This document shows, one piece after another, positions 1 to 7,867 of a stretch of DNA of 12,212 nucleotides. Source of the DNA: Stramenopiles sp. TOSAG23-6 (lineage: Eukaryota; Sar); the NCBI GenBank assembly GCA_900128565.1, contig LT636211.1, positions 1-12,212 of the forward strand. The letters run 5' to 3'. The notes under the pieces were generated by a model. It searched no databases and had not been told where the DNA came from. It saw only the letters and a program-made list of their open reading frames with translations. The translations under genes were made by a program, and so were the position numbers. The first letter of the stretch is position 1, and the number at the start of each line of letters is the position of its first letter.

Positions 1-3000
1 ATGTTTTTGAGTCAGTAAAATATAACTGTACGTTTTCATGATGAATTTTTTACCTGAATTTTTTACCTAAATTGTTTTTCACAGAAAATCGAAAGATTTT
101 GAATCTAACGTATTACAAACAAACATATTTTTTAACTATACATGTTTATTACTCGCTGGCCCAGGACTCTTAATCACTACAGCAATTACAGGTGGATTTG
201 TCAAAGGTGTTGTCTATCCTGATTGGTCATGGGAATTATCGTTTTTGTTCGGGACGTTATTGTCAGCAACGGATCCCGTTGCTGTTGTCTCAGTCTTAAA
301 AGAGTTAGGTTGCAAAAGTTTGTCCGTTACTATTGAAGGGGAAAGCTTACTCAATGATGGTGTTGCTGTTGTTATTTTTTCAATATTATTTCCATTTGTA
401 TCAGACAACGAAAATTTTGATGAGTCTTTTGAAAATATTTTTGTATTTTTTCTTCGAATGGCTCTCCTTGCCATAGTCTACGGTGCAGCCTCTGCTTGGT
501 TAACATCGACATGGCTGTATTATATATTCAATGATGGTATTTTAGAAGTAACAATTACTTTATTTTCAACATACTTGTTGTATTTCATTGCCGAATTTTA
601 TATACACACCTCCGGTGTACTGTCTGTAGTGGCATATGGTTTATATTTTGCGTCAATACATGTGACGTGCATTTCTATTTTGCACCTAACTTTGCACCTA
701 ACGATTCTTTAAAAATATTTTTTCGCAGTACATGAGCATGTGGTTACAGTATGGGAAGTATTTTCTTTTTGTGGTAACACTATATTATTTGGGTTAACAG
801 GTTATGTTATAGGTAATTTCGACTTTTCGTATGTAGAGACGTATGATTGGCTGATTCTTTTTGTCTTATATGGTGTATGCACGGGTGCCCGTATTGTTGT
901 CTTTGCCTCGACATATCCAATTCTAAAGAAAGGTGTGAATGGAATGACACCTGGTGATTGTATAGTTAGTATTTGGGGCGCTTTGAGAGGTGCTGTAGGT
1001 TTAGCACTTGCTCTGATGGTTCATAGTGATGCATTTACTATAGGAAAGTCATCCAAATATAACGAAGAAGGACGTTTGGTTCTATTCCACACATGTGGTA
1101 TTGTTGTTCTCACACTATTGGTGAATAGTACTTCAATTGAGAAATTATTGGATCATTTGGGATATACCTACATTCCACCCCAACAACAAAAAATTGTACA
1201 ACTGGCATTAAAGCAGCTTCATGACGTAGCTGAAGATGAAATCCAACTTCTACAAAAAGACCCACTTCTGGCTTGTGCTAATTGGGATCATATCAAGAGT
1301 GTCGTGTTCGCCATGGATGATATCCATATCGCTGATCAGTTAAGTGAAGAGCATCTAAACAAAGAAATCACTGATTCTCATACTATTGCAGAATCTCGAA
1401 GACGATTTCTATTGTCAGTAAAGGCTGGGTATCATAAAATGTTTGAACACGGAATTCTTTCACCACAAGCTTTACGACATTTACTTGAAGCAAATGAAAC
1501 TGCATATGATCATCAGTATAGGCTTCATGATGAATGGGAAGCACTATTGGATGAAACGCCATTTTTAGCATATATTGCAAGAGATACAACACTTGCCCAG
1601 CATGAGCATGATGATATTATGCAAAATACGAGAAAGAAGAAGAGGGGATTACATAAAGTTCTTAGCGAGAACGCAAAAACAATGCTATCTAGTATCCTTC
1701 CTGGCCAAGAAGGTAAAAAGGTGCGCGAGCAAGAGAGAGCGAGTATGTTTGCTTGGATGGCTGATTTATACCTCAAAGAAGTTGTCGTTGAAGAAAGTGG
1801 GCAGCGTCAAGGAGTTTTTGCATGGCTTTTACGGCGATTACTTGCAAGTCATGTATGCCTATGTTGTAACATGGTATCTGGATTTTTACATGCGCGTGAA
1901 GAATCTATGGATGTTATCGTCAAATTTCTACATAATCATGGTGACAAGCAATCGTCTGGTCATGCACATGCAGATGCTGATGCTGTATTTGAAGCACAAC
2001 GTACTTGGTTACCCGCTTTGAGAGGGATGTATGTTTTCATCATTGCTTTGTTTTTTTTTTTTTCTTACGAAATTTCATACCTAACCCTTTCCTTTGTAAA
2101 TAATTTTCACCGTACATGGTACACAGAGATATGAGTACAGCAACTCGAATACTTCTTCGTTGTCAAGAACTATTTCCTGATATTGCAGCTCAGAGTGAAA
2201 CGCTTATTGGTGGACGTCATGCAATCAATATACAAAGAATAACAGTTCGCGAGTTGTGCCATGAAGGTCTTTTAGATAAAGAAGAAGAAGAAAAATTAAT
2301 ACATCAGCTTAATGCGAAAATCAAACGATCACGGATGTGGTTACCACCCGCGGGTACTGGAGGAAGCCACAAAGCCATTATGTTACATAGTCTATCTTGG
2401 CTGAAATCATTAGGAGAAGAAACAAGTACAGTGTGCAATAGCCCTAAAGAACATAAAATAGTAGACGAGGAAGGCAAGGAAAAGATGTTTGAAAAGTTAT
2501 TAGAAAACACAAAAACACTGAGTTTTTCTCGTATGGGATCTCATATTTTAGAGGCGAATGAACTTTGTAATACTGTATTTGTAGTTGCTCGTGGTAGTGT
2601 AGAAGTGGTTGTTCCTGAGACGATGTTACAAGCTGATAAAATACCAAAAAACGACAATTACAATGAGGAGAAATTTTCTAGTGTTACTGAAACTGAGGAC
2701 TCCGGTAAGAGAAGTCAAGGAGGAATTCGTGTACTACAGTTAGGTAGGGGTAGTCCATTTAATCAATTGGCTTTTCTTACTCAAACAAAGAATCCATTTA
2801 TGATACGAACTTCGTCAAGAATTTGTGTTGTTTTTGCAATTAGTGGAGACTTTGTTCGCACCCAACAGAGTGTTATATCCGCATTATGGCAGCAAGTTGC
2901 AACGGACATGGCTCTCCCTCTTCTTAGTAAGGCCTCGCCATGGAAAGATTGGACGCCTAGAGGTCTTCGGCGAGCTTTGACTTCGTGGATAGTGACAATG

Positions 3001-3714
3001 CCTGCAGGAAAACTGTCAACGGATCCAGTTTTAGCAGAAAAAATGAAAAACAAAGCGGCAATTCCAGTTCATTTTAAACGACCGGTAATACTATTAACTG
3101 GATCAGCGACACAACCAGAGCATGAGCATTTAAATGATGATATTGATCAAGATCATGATTTTGAGGGTGAAGCTAGTATCAACTATTCACCACCATGTGT
3201 TATGCGTTCTCAAGATTCCGGATTACCAAATGCACATTATATTGTTTGGTTAACCCCTGGATCTCGTGTCTTTGGTCAAAAACAAGCATTAGTTGGCGTC
3301 ATTAGATCTGCAGAAGAAATGCTTGAAGCTCACATTTCTAGAAAAGATCAAAATATAATGTGTAAAAGAATGGAAAATAATGATTCTGGTAATGTTCAAA
3401 ATATGGCTAGATCCATGATGACAATGATTGCGTCAAATTCACAGGCAAATTCTACGGATACCGATGATAAAATAGAAAAAGCATTAGCCGATATGAGGCA
3501 TGCGCATCATGAAGCCGCAATACATCATAAACAGCATCATGGAATATTGGATAATGATGACATTGATGACATTACAGAAGAGGGTAAGAAACAGAAAAAG
3601 AAATTATTCAATAGATCCAGGTGGCAAAAAAGTATGGATAGAGTCCGGGGTAAAGATTTTCTGAAAAAGTTAAGACCAACAAAAATAGAACCAACTACAC
3701 AAAAAAAATCTTAA
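1..3714 (+). CDS. SOS1-type Na+/H+ exchanger with C-terminal cNMP-binding-like domain (5' partial)
   Basis: Plasma-membrane type Na+/H+ antiporter of the NHE/SOS1 class. I read four exons, 1-27, 90-661, 734-2028 and 2118-3714, which join in frame to at least 1162 residues; the first membrane helices lie before the window. Visible exchanger motifs are FES in the first exon, LLLAGPGLLITT, SATDPVAVVSVLKELG, IEGESLLNDGVAVVIF (the ND pair of the transport site), and in exon 3 WGALRGAVGLALAL and LLVNST. A long cytoplasmic tail follows, as in plant SOS1: charged helices (about 1180-1800), RITVRELCHEGLLDKEEE, then a cyclic-nucleotide-binding fold from about 2500 to 2880 (NTVFVVARGSVEVVV ... SPFNQLAFLTQ). 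The end is His-, Asp- and Lys-rich. The exchanger identity is secure. Ligand binding is doubtful because the phosphate-cassette residues are altered. The gene converges on the DHHC gene with about 150 bp between stops. Intron ends are inferred from frame. Confidence 0.92.
28..89 (+). other. intron 1 of exchanger, GT...AT
   Basis: 62 bp. The donor is GTACGTTTTC and the end is TTTTTCACAGAAAAT. Ending at 89 joins T27 to CG90-91 and gives VFESVKYN-S-KDFESN in frame with LLLAGPG. Ending at the AG (84) instead creates TAA at the junction. It is the shortest and most diverged member of the intron family. Confidence 0.7.
662..733 (+). other. intron 2 of exchanger, GT...AT
   Basis: 72 bp, phase 0, joining ...YFASIH to EHVVTVWEVF. 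Two CCTAAC branch-like motifs are followed by AATATTTTTTCGCAGTACAT. TACATG occurs at both boundaries, so the exact cut is ambiguous. The AG at 728 would shift frame to a stop; the AG at 736 is a frame-neutral alternative. The donor GTGACGTGCATTTC is atypical for the family, so a donor at 667 is also possible. Confidence 0.6.
2029..2117 (+). other. intron 3 of exchanger, GT...AT
   Basis: 89 bp, phase 2, splitting a Met codon (AT|G). The donor is GTATGTTTTC. The body has CTTACGAAATTTCATACCTAAC and ends TTTTCACCGTACAT. The downstream exon reads G-VHRDMSTATRILL. An AG 9 nt further on (2126) would also keep frame, so this intron alone does not decide the rule. Confidence 0.65.
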
Positions 3715-3862
3715 ACCTGGTTATAAAAAACAAGATGAAATTAGATAGTTTTAGATGAAATTGAATTTTTGGAAAGACAATAACAAAAACAGCTGTTGAT
3801 GTTTAAATTATTTTATAATATTATATATAAAATTGAGCAATGTATATCATACTCTCAATTAA
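3715..3862. other. convergent intergenic spacer
   Basis: About 148 bp of AT-rich sequence between the TAA of the exchanger and the TAA of the DHHC gene on the other strand. It contains TTATATATAA-like stretches and must supply 3'-end signals for both transcripts. I see no gene and no clear hairpin. Confidence 0.6.
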
Positions 3863-5171
3863 TTACTCAACTTTAGTTGTTAAATCAGCTAACAAGGTAC
3901 CATGTGAATGAAAAAATATGTCAATTTTAGGTGTTTTTTTGTTAGGTACAAAATTTACTATGAAAACAAATTCAAAAAACAGCCAGAAAGAAAAATAATC
4001 GTTGGGTCAGAATTTTCTATCCAAGAAAAAGATAAATGAATTTGAAATTCATCTTGAAAACACACCCTAGGGATTGGGATAAACCAATATAAAGAAAAAT
4101 GTTCCCCAAATATTTCCACAAGTCCTACATGTATTTTGGAAAAATATTTCAAAAAAAAAAAAAAAAAAATTTGTTAGGTACAAAATTTCGTACTAAAAAA
4201 AAAATCGATTTTTTTGTAAAAAAAAAGATAAAACATACATATACACTGCGGTCATCTTTTCCATCTTTATTTTGCATTCTATCGATTGTTGACAAATCAT
4301 CGCGAACGGCGTCGTACTGGTCACAAGACATGTATTGTGAAAAAATATGTTGCATTCGGAATTGTAAAACAAAATCATTAGGTACGAAATTTCATACTAA
4401 AAACAAAAATTTGAAATTGATAATGAAAATGTACATTGCACAGACAAATGCAAGAAAGAAGATAGAGCATATGCACATTATGATGCAAACTAACATTCCC
4501 CATGGCGGAAGCGGATCAATACATATAGTATCTCGACTTAAGCAAAAAATGCCACGTGATAAAAACATAGTCACTGCAAAGGCTTCACCTAAAATTACAT
4601 AAAACAGAAATAATAGAAAATATTTCTGATTATATTTCCCCACACAATTGTTAACCCAAGGACAGTGGTGATCCATTCTTTGGACACACCGATTACAAGT
4701 ACTACAATGATGTACCCCTGGCGTCTTATAGTTCAGACAATGTCGGCATATTCTTAAATAGCTATCTTGTAAGTATGGCTCCGCGCTCTGGCGCGATTTA
4801 AGATATTCTTTGTAATCCTCTAAAGTAACTTTATTCAATTCTTGACAACCTGGGTCAGTGAGCATACACCGTAAGTGGCATAGTGCAGACATAAAAGATA
4901 AAAATGTTATTACAAGCACACATAATATTCCAGGCAAGGACCACTTGAACCATGGTAATATCACTATGTTAACGACAGACCACTCCGTCAACGCAATAAC
5001 GAAGAGGCCTAATCCAGCACAAAATATTCCACAACAGTCGAGATGTACACACCATGCAGACAAGCCACAACTATTACAATGTGGACTGTCATCGGAACAT
5101 TTAAGACCAAAAATTCGCCAACACGACAGCCACGCATCACAACATGGCTCTTCTAAACCATCACAACACAT
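3863..5171 (-). CDS. DHHC-type protein S-acyltransferase
   Basis: Integral-membrane enzyme that attaches palmitate to cysteines of target proteins. Four exons on the minus strand, 5171-4435, 4329-4239, 4128-4066 and 3901-3863, join to a 309-residue protein, typical for the family. Residues 142-176 form the zinc-binding Cys-rich domain (CRHC, HHCSTC, DHHC at 167-170, WVNNCVG). TDPG at 105-108 follows the second membrane helix, with helices near 49-72, 80-103, 185-205 and 222-245. After the last helix, STID (259-262) stands where TTxE is usual, and VGLVEIFGEHFSLYWFIP (277-294) matches the C-terminal PaCCT region. These two motifs lie in exons 2 and 3 and fix the splice frame. The N-terminus is unusually Cys-rich (12 Cys in 51 residues). 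The start ATG at 5171 is the first in frame. The last 12-residue exon is the least certain part. Confidence 0.92.
3902..4065 (-). other. intron 3 of DHHC gene, long, GT...AT
   Basis: 164 bp, the longest intron here, phase 0. The donor is GTGTGTTTTC. It has two branch-like sites (ACCCAACGATTA and GTACCTAACAAA) and ends CATATTTTTTCATTCACAT. It joins WFIPIPR to GTLLADLTTKVE and a TAA. If unspliced, the frame reads through to a TAG 38 codons on, so this intron is less certain than the others. Confidence 0.55.
4129..4238 (-). other. intron 2 of DHHC gene, GT...AT
   Basis: 110 bp, phase 0. The donor is GTATGTTTTATC, with AGTACGAAATTTTGTACCTAAC, a long T run, and the end GAAATATTTTTCCAAAATACAT. Splicing here joins DDRSVY to VGLVEIFGEHF, the PaCCT motif. 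The nearest AG (ACATGTAG) is 4 nt downstream and would lose the motif by frameshift. Confidence 0.8.
4330..4434 (-). other. intron 1 of DHHC gene, GT...AT
   Basis: 105 bp, phase 2, splitting Met codon 246 (AT|G). The donor is GTACATTTTC, with branch-like CGTACCTAATGAT, and the end is CATATTTTTTCACAATACAT. The next exon then reads SCDQYDAVRDDLSTIDR in frame, the expected region after helix 4. The first AG downstream (GTGACCAG) would give a different frame without any DHHC similarity. Confidence 0.8.
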
Positions 5172-5377
5172 GGTAATGATTTCCCAAAATCAATTGATGA
5201 GAGTCTCTTTTTTACATTGCTTAAAAAAAAAGAAAATTGACTACCCATAACCCTAACCCTAGTGACCAATTAAACCGATGAACGGTTAATTTACTCTATC
5301 TTACGCGTATCTTCTTATTTATTTTGCAATTATACGAACCATTGTATCCACCCAGAGAGACAAAATTGACTTAGAAG
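5172..5377. promoter_or_regulatory. divergent intergenic region, probable shared promoter
   Basis: About 206 bp between the ATG of the DHHC gene and the first ATG of the PRMT7-like gene. It must hold both promoters. It contains TAACCCTAACCCTAG at 5248-5262, two telomere-type units, also known as a promoter element (telobox) in plants. No firm TATA box was seen. Function is inferred from position only. Confidence 0.4.
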
Positions 5378-7763
5378 ATGAATTGCAGACACGTTAAAAC
5401 TGGAGTAATGTTGTTTTTGTTGTATTCAACACAACTTATCAATTGCGCAAAAATGGTAGTGTTTATGTTACCAGGAGAACAGCCAGGCTCAACTTTTGAT
5501 GAGAAAAACCCGTTCGAAACGAATCCACGTCTTGAAAATAAACAGTGGGATTGGATTAAAGCTGTAAATGACTGGCATTATGCGATGCTCAACGACGACT
5601 CTCGAAATCATGCTTTCAATAACGCACTCAAGGAGGTTGTACGTCCAGGATCAATTGTTCTTGATGTTGGCACAGGTTCTGGGCTTCTTGCAATGATGGC
5701 AGCGCGTGCTGGCGGGCCTACGTGCGCTGTAGTAGGTATAGAAGGAAATAGCGACATGGCTGAGATAGCCAAGCTTGTTGTTCAGGATAACCAACTACAG
5801 GATCAAATTACTGTTTTAAATAAGAGATCTAACAAATTTTCCGTTGAAGAATTTCATTCCACCGTTGAAAATATTTTCGAGAGACAATCTCTAAATGTTG
5901 AATTACCTACAAGTCCAAGTAAAAATAATGAGAAAGATTTAGCTGACGTCATAGTTGCTGAGTTATTTGGTTCTGCACTATTAGGTGAAGGAGCATTATA
6001 TTTCATTCGCGATGTTAGGAAACGGTTGTTAAAACCTGGTGGGACGATCATTCCAGCAGCTGGCGCACAAAATTTACGATTAGTAAACTCAAAATCTTTA
6101 GGAAAAATTACGAGTGTTGACAATTGGGATGGATTTGACTTGAGCCGTATGTACGTGTTTACCATGATTTTCTAATTTATATTTTTGTACCCATTTCAAA
6201 GGTAACTTATTACCTAATGAATTTCCAATTTGATATATTTCCCTAAAATATATGAATATAGCACGAGATACTGACACATTATTTACAAAGCGATTGGGTG
6301 TACCACGTACGTTTTCAAAATTGAATTTTAACCTAACTTTTTTTTTTATAGAAAATCTTGTACCTAACGATTTTTTTTCTCCAAAAAAAAATATATATTT
6401 TTTTACAATACAGATTATATGCTTGGACTAGAATCGCTCGCCGTTGATATTCCAATATATGACATAGACTTTCATACTTGTAACCCCGAAGATATTCCAG
6501 ATTCTACAATATATTTTCGAATTAGGGTTTTGAAAGCAGGAATAATCCATGCTGTGTCTAATCATTTTACCCTTTTTCTTGATCGAAATAGAAAGATTAC
6601 AATAAGTTCTGATGTACGTTTTCATTTTTTTTTGCCTAATTTTGTTTCGTACGAAATTTTGTACCTAATAACAAAAATCTTGTAATATTTTTTCACAATA
6701 CATGCACCTGAGATACCAAGATGGGTTCATTGGGGGCCAAGAATGCAGTTGATTGAAGACTGGGACTTTTCTGAGGATGGATCTGGTGTAGAAGAAAAAC
6801 GTTCACATAATTTACCTAAGTTGTTTCATGTTGAAAAGGGTGAATTTATTGAAGTTATAGTAAATTTCGCTGGGCATCACGGTCAGTACGGAGCTATGCA
6901 AATACGACTAAATAGAGTTGATCCACCATTGCCTAATTTATATAGTGTACTTCATAGTAATCTTGGTATAGTTAATACAAATGAAACATATGAGAATGAC
7001 ATTCATGCCTTACAAAAATTATGTAATACAGATATAATTATTGAAGTTTCTGTTACAAATGCAAAACAAATAACTTTGTATGTTTTATATGAATTTCTAA
7101 TTTAATTTTTTTTCATACGAAATGTAGTACCTAACGATTTTTTTTTTGAAATATTTTTTCACAATACTTGTTTCAAACGAGAGGACCGAAGTGGCAAATC
7201 AAAAAAGACGCGGACACGTTTTGCAGAAACAACTTTTTACTTGGAAAGGGTGTTTCGTGTATCAAGACTTTAACAAAAACTGCAGAAAATATCCGTGCAA
7301 ACTATGTACGTTTTCAAATTTAAATTCGACTATATTGTTTTTGTACTTAATTTTATACCTAACGAATTTCATTTTTTTTGAAATATTTTTTCTCAATGCA
7401 TGATGATTCTGAGGACATATGCAAAATGGGAAAAGTAAATTTCAGTAATAAAGAAGACTGTGGTAATTACATATCATCTCAGTGTGGTTGGCTACATTTT
7501 CACGAAATTGAAGGCATTTTATCGAGCGACGACAAAAATAAAGAAAAACGTATTGTTAAAGATAGTATATATAAAAGGCGGGGAAGTACTAGCAATGATG
7601 TATGTTTTATTTTTTTTCAAATTCGATTTCTTTTTTCGTACGAAATTTTGTACCTAACGATTTTTTTTTGAAATATTTTTCCAAAATACATACCATTTCA
7701 GAACGTCCTGAATTACAGGATATGGGTGGAATTGAGTTAGAGGGACCCATGGCAAGTTGGTAA
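5378..7763 (+). CDS. PRMT7-like protein arginine N-methyltransferase
   Basis: SAM-dependent enzyme that methylates arginines in proteins. Seven exons (5378-6150, 6254-6306, 6414-6613, 6704-7077, 7170-7305, 7402-7599, 7692-7763) join to 601 residues. The SAM-binding motif VLDVGTGSG is at 94-102 and the post-I acidic residue is E122. The double-E loop is AELFGSALLGEG (E195 and E204), closest to the ELFDTELIGEG form of PRMT7. The substrate-binding beta-barrel half follows (LKAGIIHAVSNHFTLFLD ... VHWGPRMQLIEDW ... VEKGEFIEVIVNF). The region after about residue 400 (exons 5-7) is not recognised. Start: ATG 5378 adds a hydrophobic N-terminus. ATG 5453 (AAAATGG context) would remove it and suits a cytosolic or nuclear enzyme. 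Exon 2 encodes NIARDTDTLFTKRLG, which fits directly after FDLSR-M and fixes the first splice. Confidence 0.9.
6151..6253 (+). other. intron 1 of PRMT7-like gene, GT...AT
   Basis: 103 bp, phase 2, splitting a Met codon (AT|G). The donor is GTACGTGTTT, with a branch-like TTACCTAATGAA, and the end is CCCTAAAATATAT. The exon continues NIARDTDTLFTKRLGVP. The next AG (ATATAG, 6 nt downstream of the boundary) gives I-T-R-Y-stop. This is one of the cleanest cases for a non-AG end. Confidence 0.82.
6307..6413 (+). other. intron 2 of PRMT7-like gene, GT...AG
   Basis: 107 bp, phase 1, joining C to AT (His). The donor is GTACGTTTTC and the end is TTTTTTACAATACAG: the family end with AG in place of AT, the only canonical one here. 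It carries two tandem branch/T-tract units (CCTAACTTTTT...ATAG and GTACCTAACGATTTT). Confidence 0.8.
6614..6703 (+). other. intron 3 of PRMT7-like gene, GT...AT
   Basis: 90 bp, phase 0, joining ITISSD to APEIPRWVHWGP. It has donor GTACGTTTTC, palindrome TTTCGTACGAAA, TTTTGTACCTAATAAC and end TTTTTTCACAATACAT. An AG at 6712 would also keep frame, deleting APE. Confidence 0.72.
7078..7169 (+). other. intron 4 of PRMT7-like gene, GT...TT
   Basis: 92 bp, phase 2 (TT|G). The donor is GTATGTTTTA, with CATACGAAATGTAGTACCTAACGAT, and the end is TTTTTTCACAATACTT. The upstream exon ends TTT rather than AT and the intron ends TT rather than AT, so the end covaries with the exon. An AG 12 nt downstream also keeps frame. 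Confidence 0.68.
7306..7401 (+). other. intron 5 of PRMT7-like gene, GT...AT
   Basis: 96 bp, phase 0, joining ENIRANY to DDSEDICKMGK. The donor is GTACGTTTTC, with TTTTATACCTAACGAA, and the end is GAAATATTTTTTCTCAATGCAT. A frame-neutral AG lies at TTCTGAG, 14 nt downstream of the boundary. Confidence 0.68.
7600..7691 (+). other. intron 6 of PRMT7-like gene, GT...AT
   Basis: 92 bp, phase 0, joining STSND to TISERPELQDMGG and a TAA at 7761. It has donor GTATGTTTTA, palindrome TTTCGTACGAAA, TTTTGTACCTAACGAT and end GAAATATTTTTCCAAAATACAT. An AG at ATTTCAG would shift frame and end at an earlier TAG. The 3' half is almost identical to the intron in NOP2. Confidence 0.7.
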
Positions 7764-7793
7764 TGTTGTATCATTTATAATAAAAAAGAAATT

Positions 7794-7867
7794 CAAATGT
7801 ATAAAATAGTTCAATTATACTAGCTTGAACCAAATGTATAAAATAGTTCAATTATACTAGCTTGAAC
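7794..7867. repeat. 37-bp perfect tandem duplication
   Basis: Two identical 37-bp units, 7794-7830 and 7831-7867, beginning CAAATGTATAAAATAGTTCA and ending TAGCTTGAAC. The right copy contains the last codons and TAG stop of the AAA gene on the minus strand; the left copy repeats them just downstream of the stop. Confidence 0.95.

Noticed and set aside
1575-2021. 148-codon plus-strand frame overlapping the exchanger
   Set aside because: Shadow of the exchanger exon in another frame; no motif and low-complexity composition.
4099-4602. 167-codon plus-strand frame
   Set aside because: Antisense to the DHHC exons and introns, with poly-Lys from the intron A/T runs.
6307-6351. A 45-bp canonical GT-AG intron ending at TTTTTTATAG
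   Set aside because: It shifts the frame and meets a TAG at 6429-6431; ending at 6413 keeps the conserved protein.
7146-7403. 85-codon frame across PRMT7-like introns
   Set aside because: It starts and ends inside introns, and only the other frame joins exons 4 to 6.
2029-7691. AT-AC (U12-type) introns: shifting many boundaries two bases left gives AT...AC ends
   Set aside because: The U12 donor ATATCCTT and branch TTCCTTAAC are absent, and introns 6307-6413 and 3902-4065 cannot be shifted this way because the flanking bases differ.
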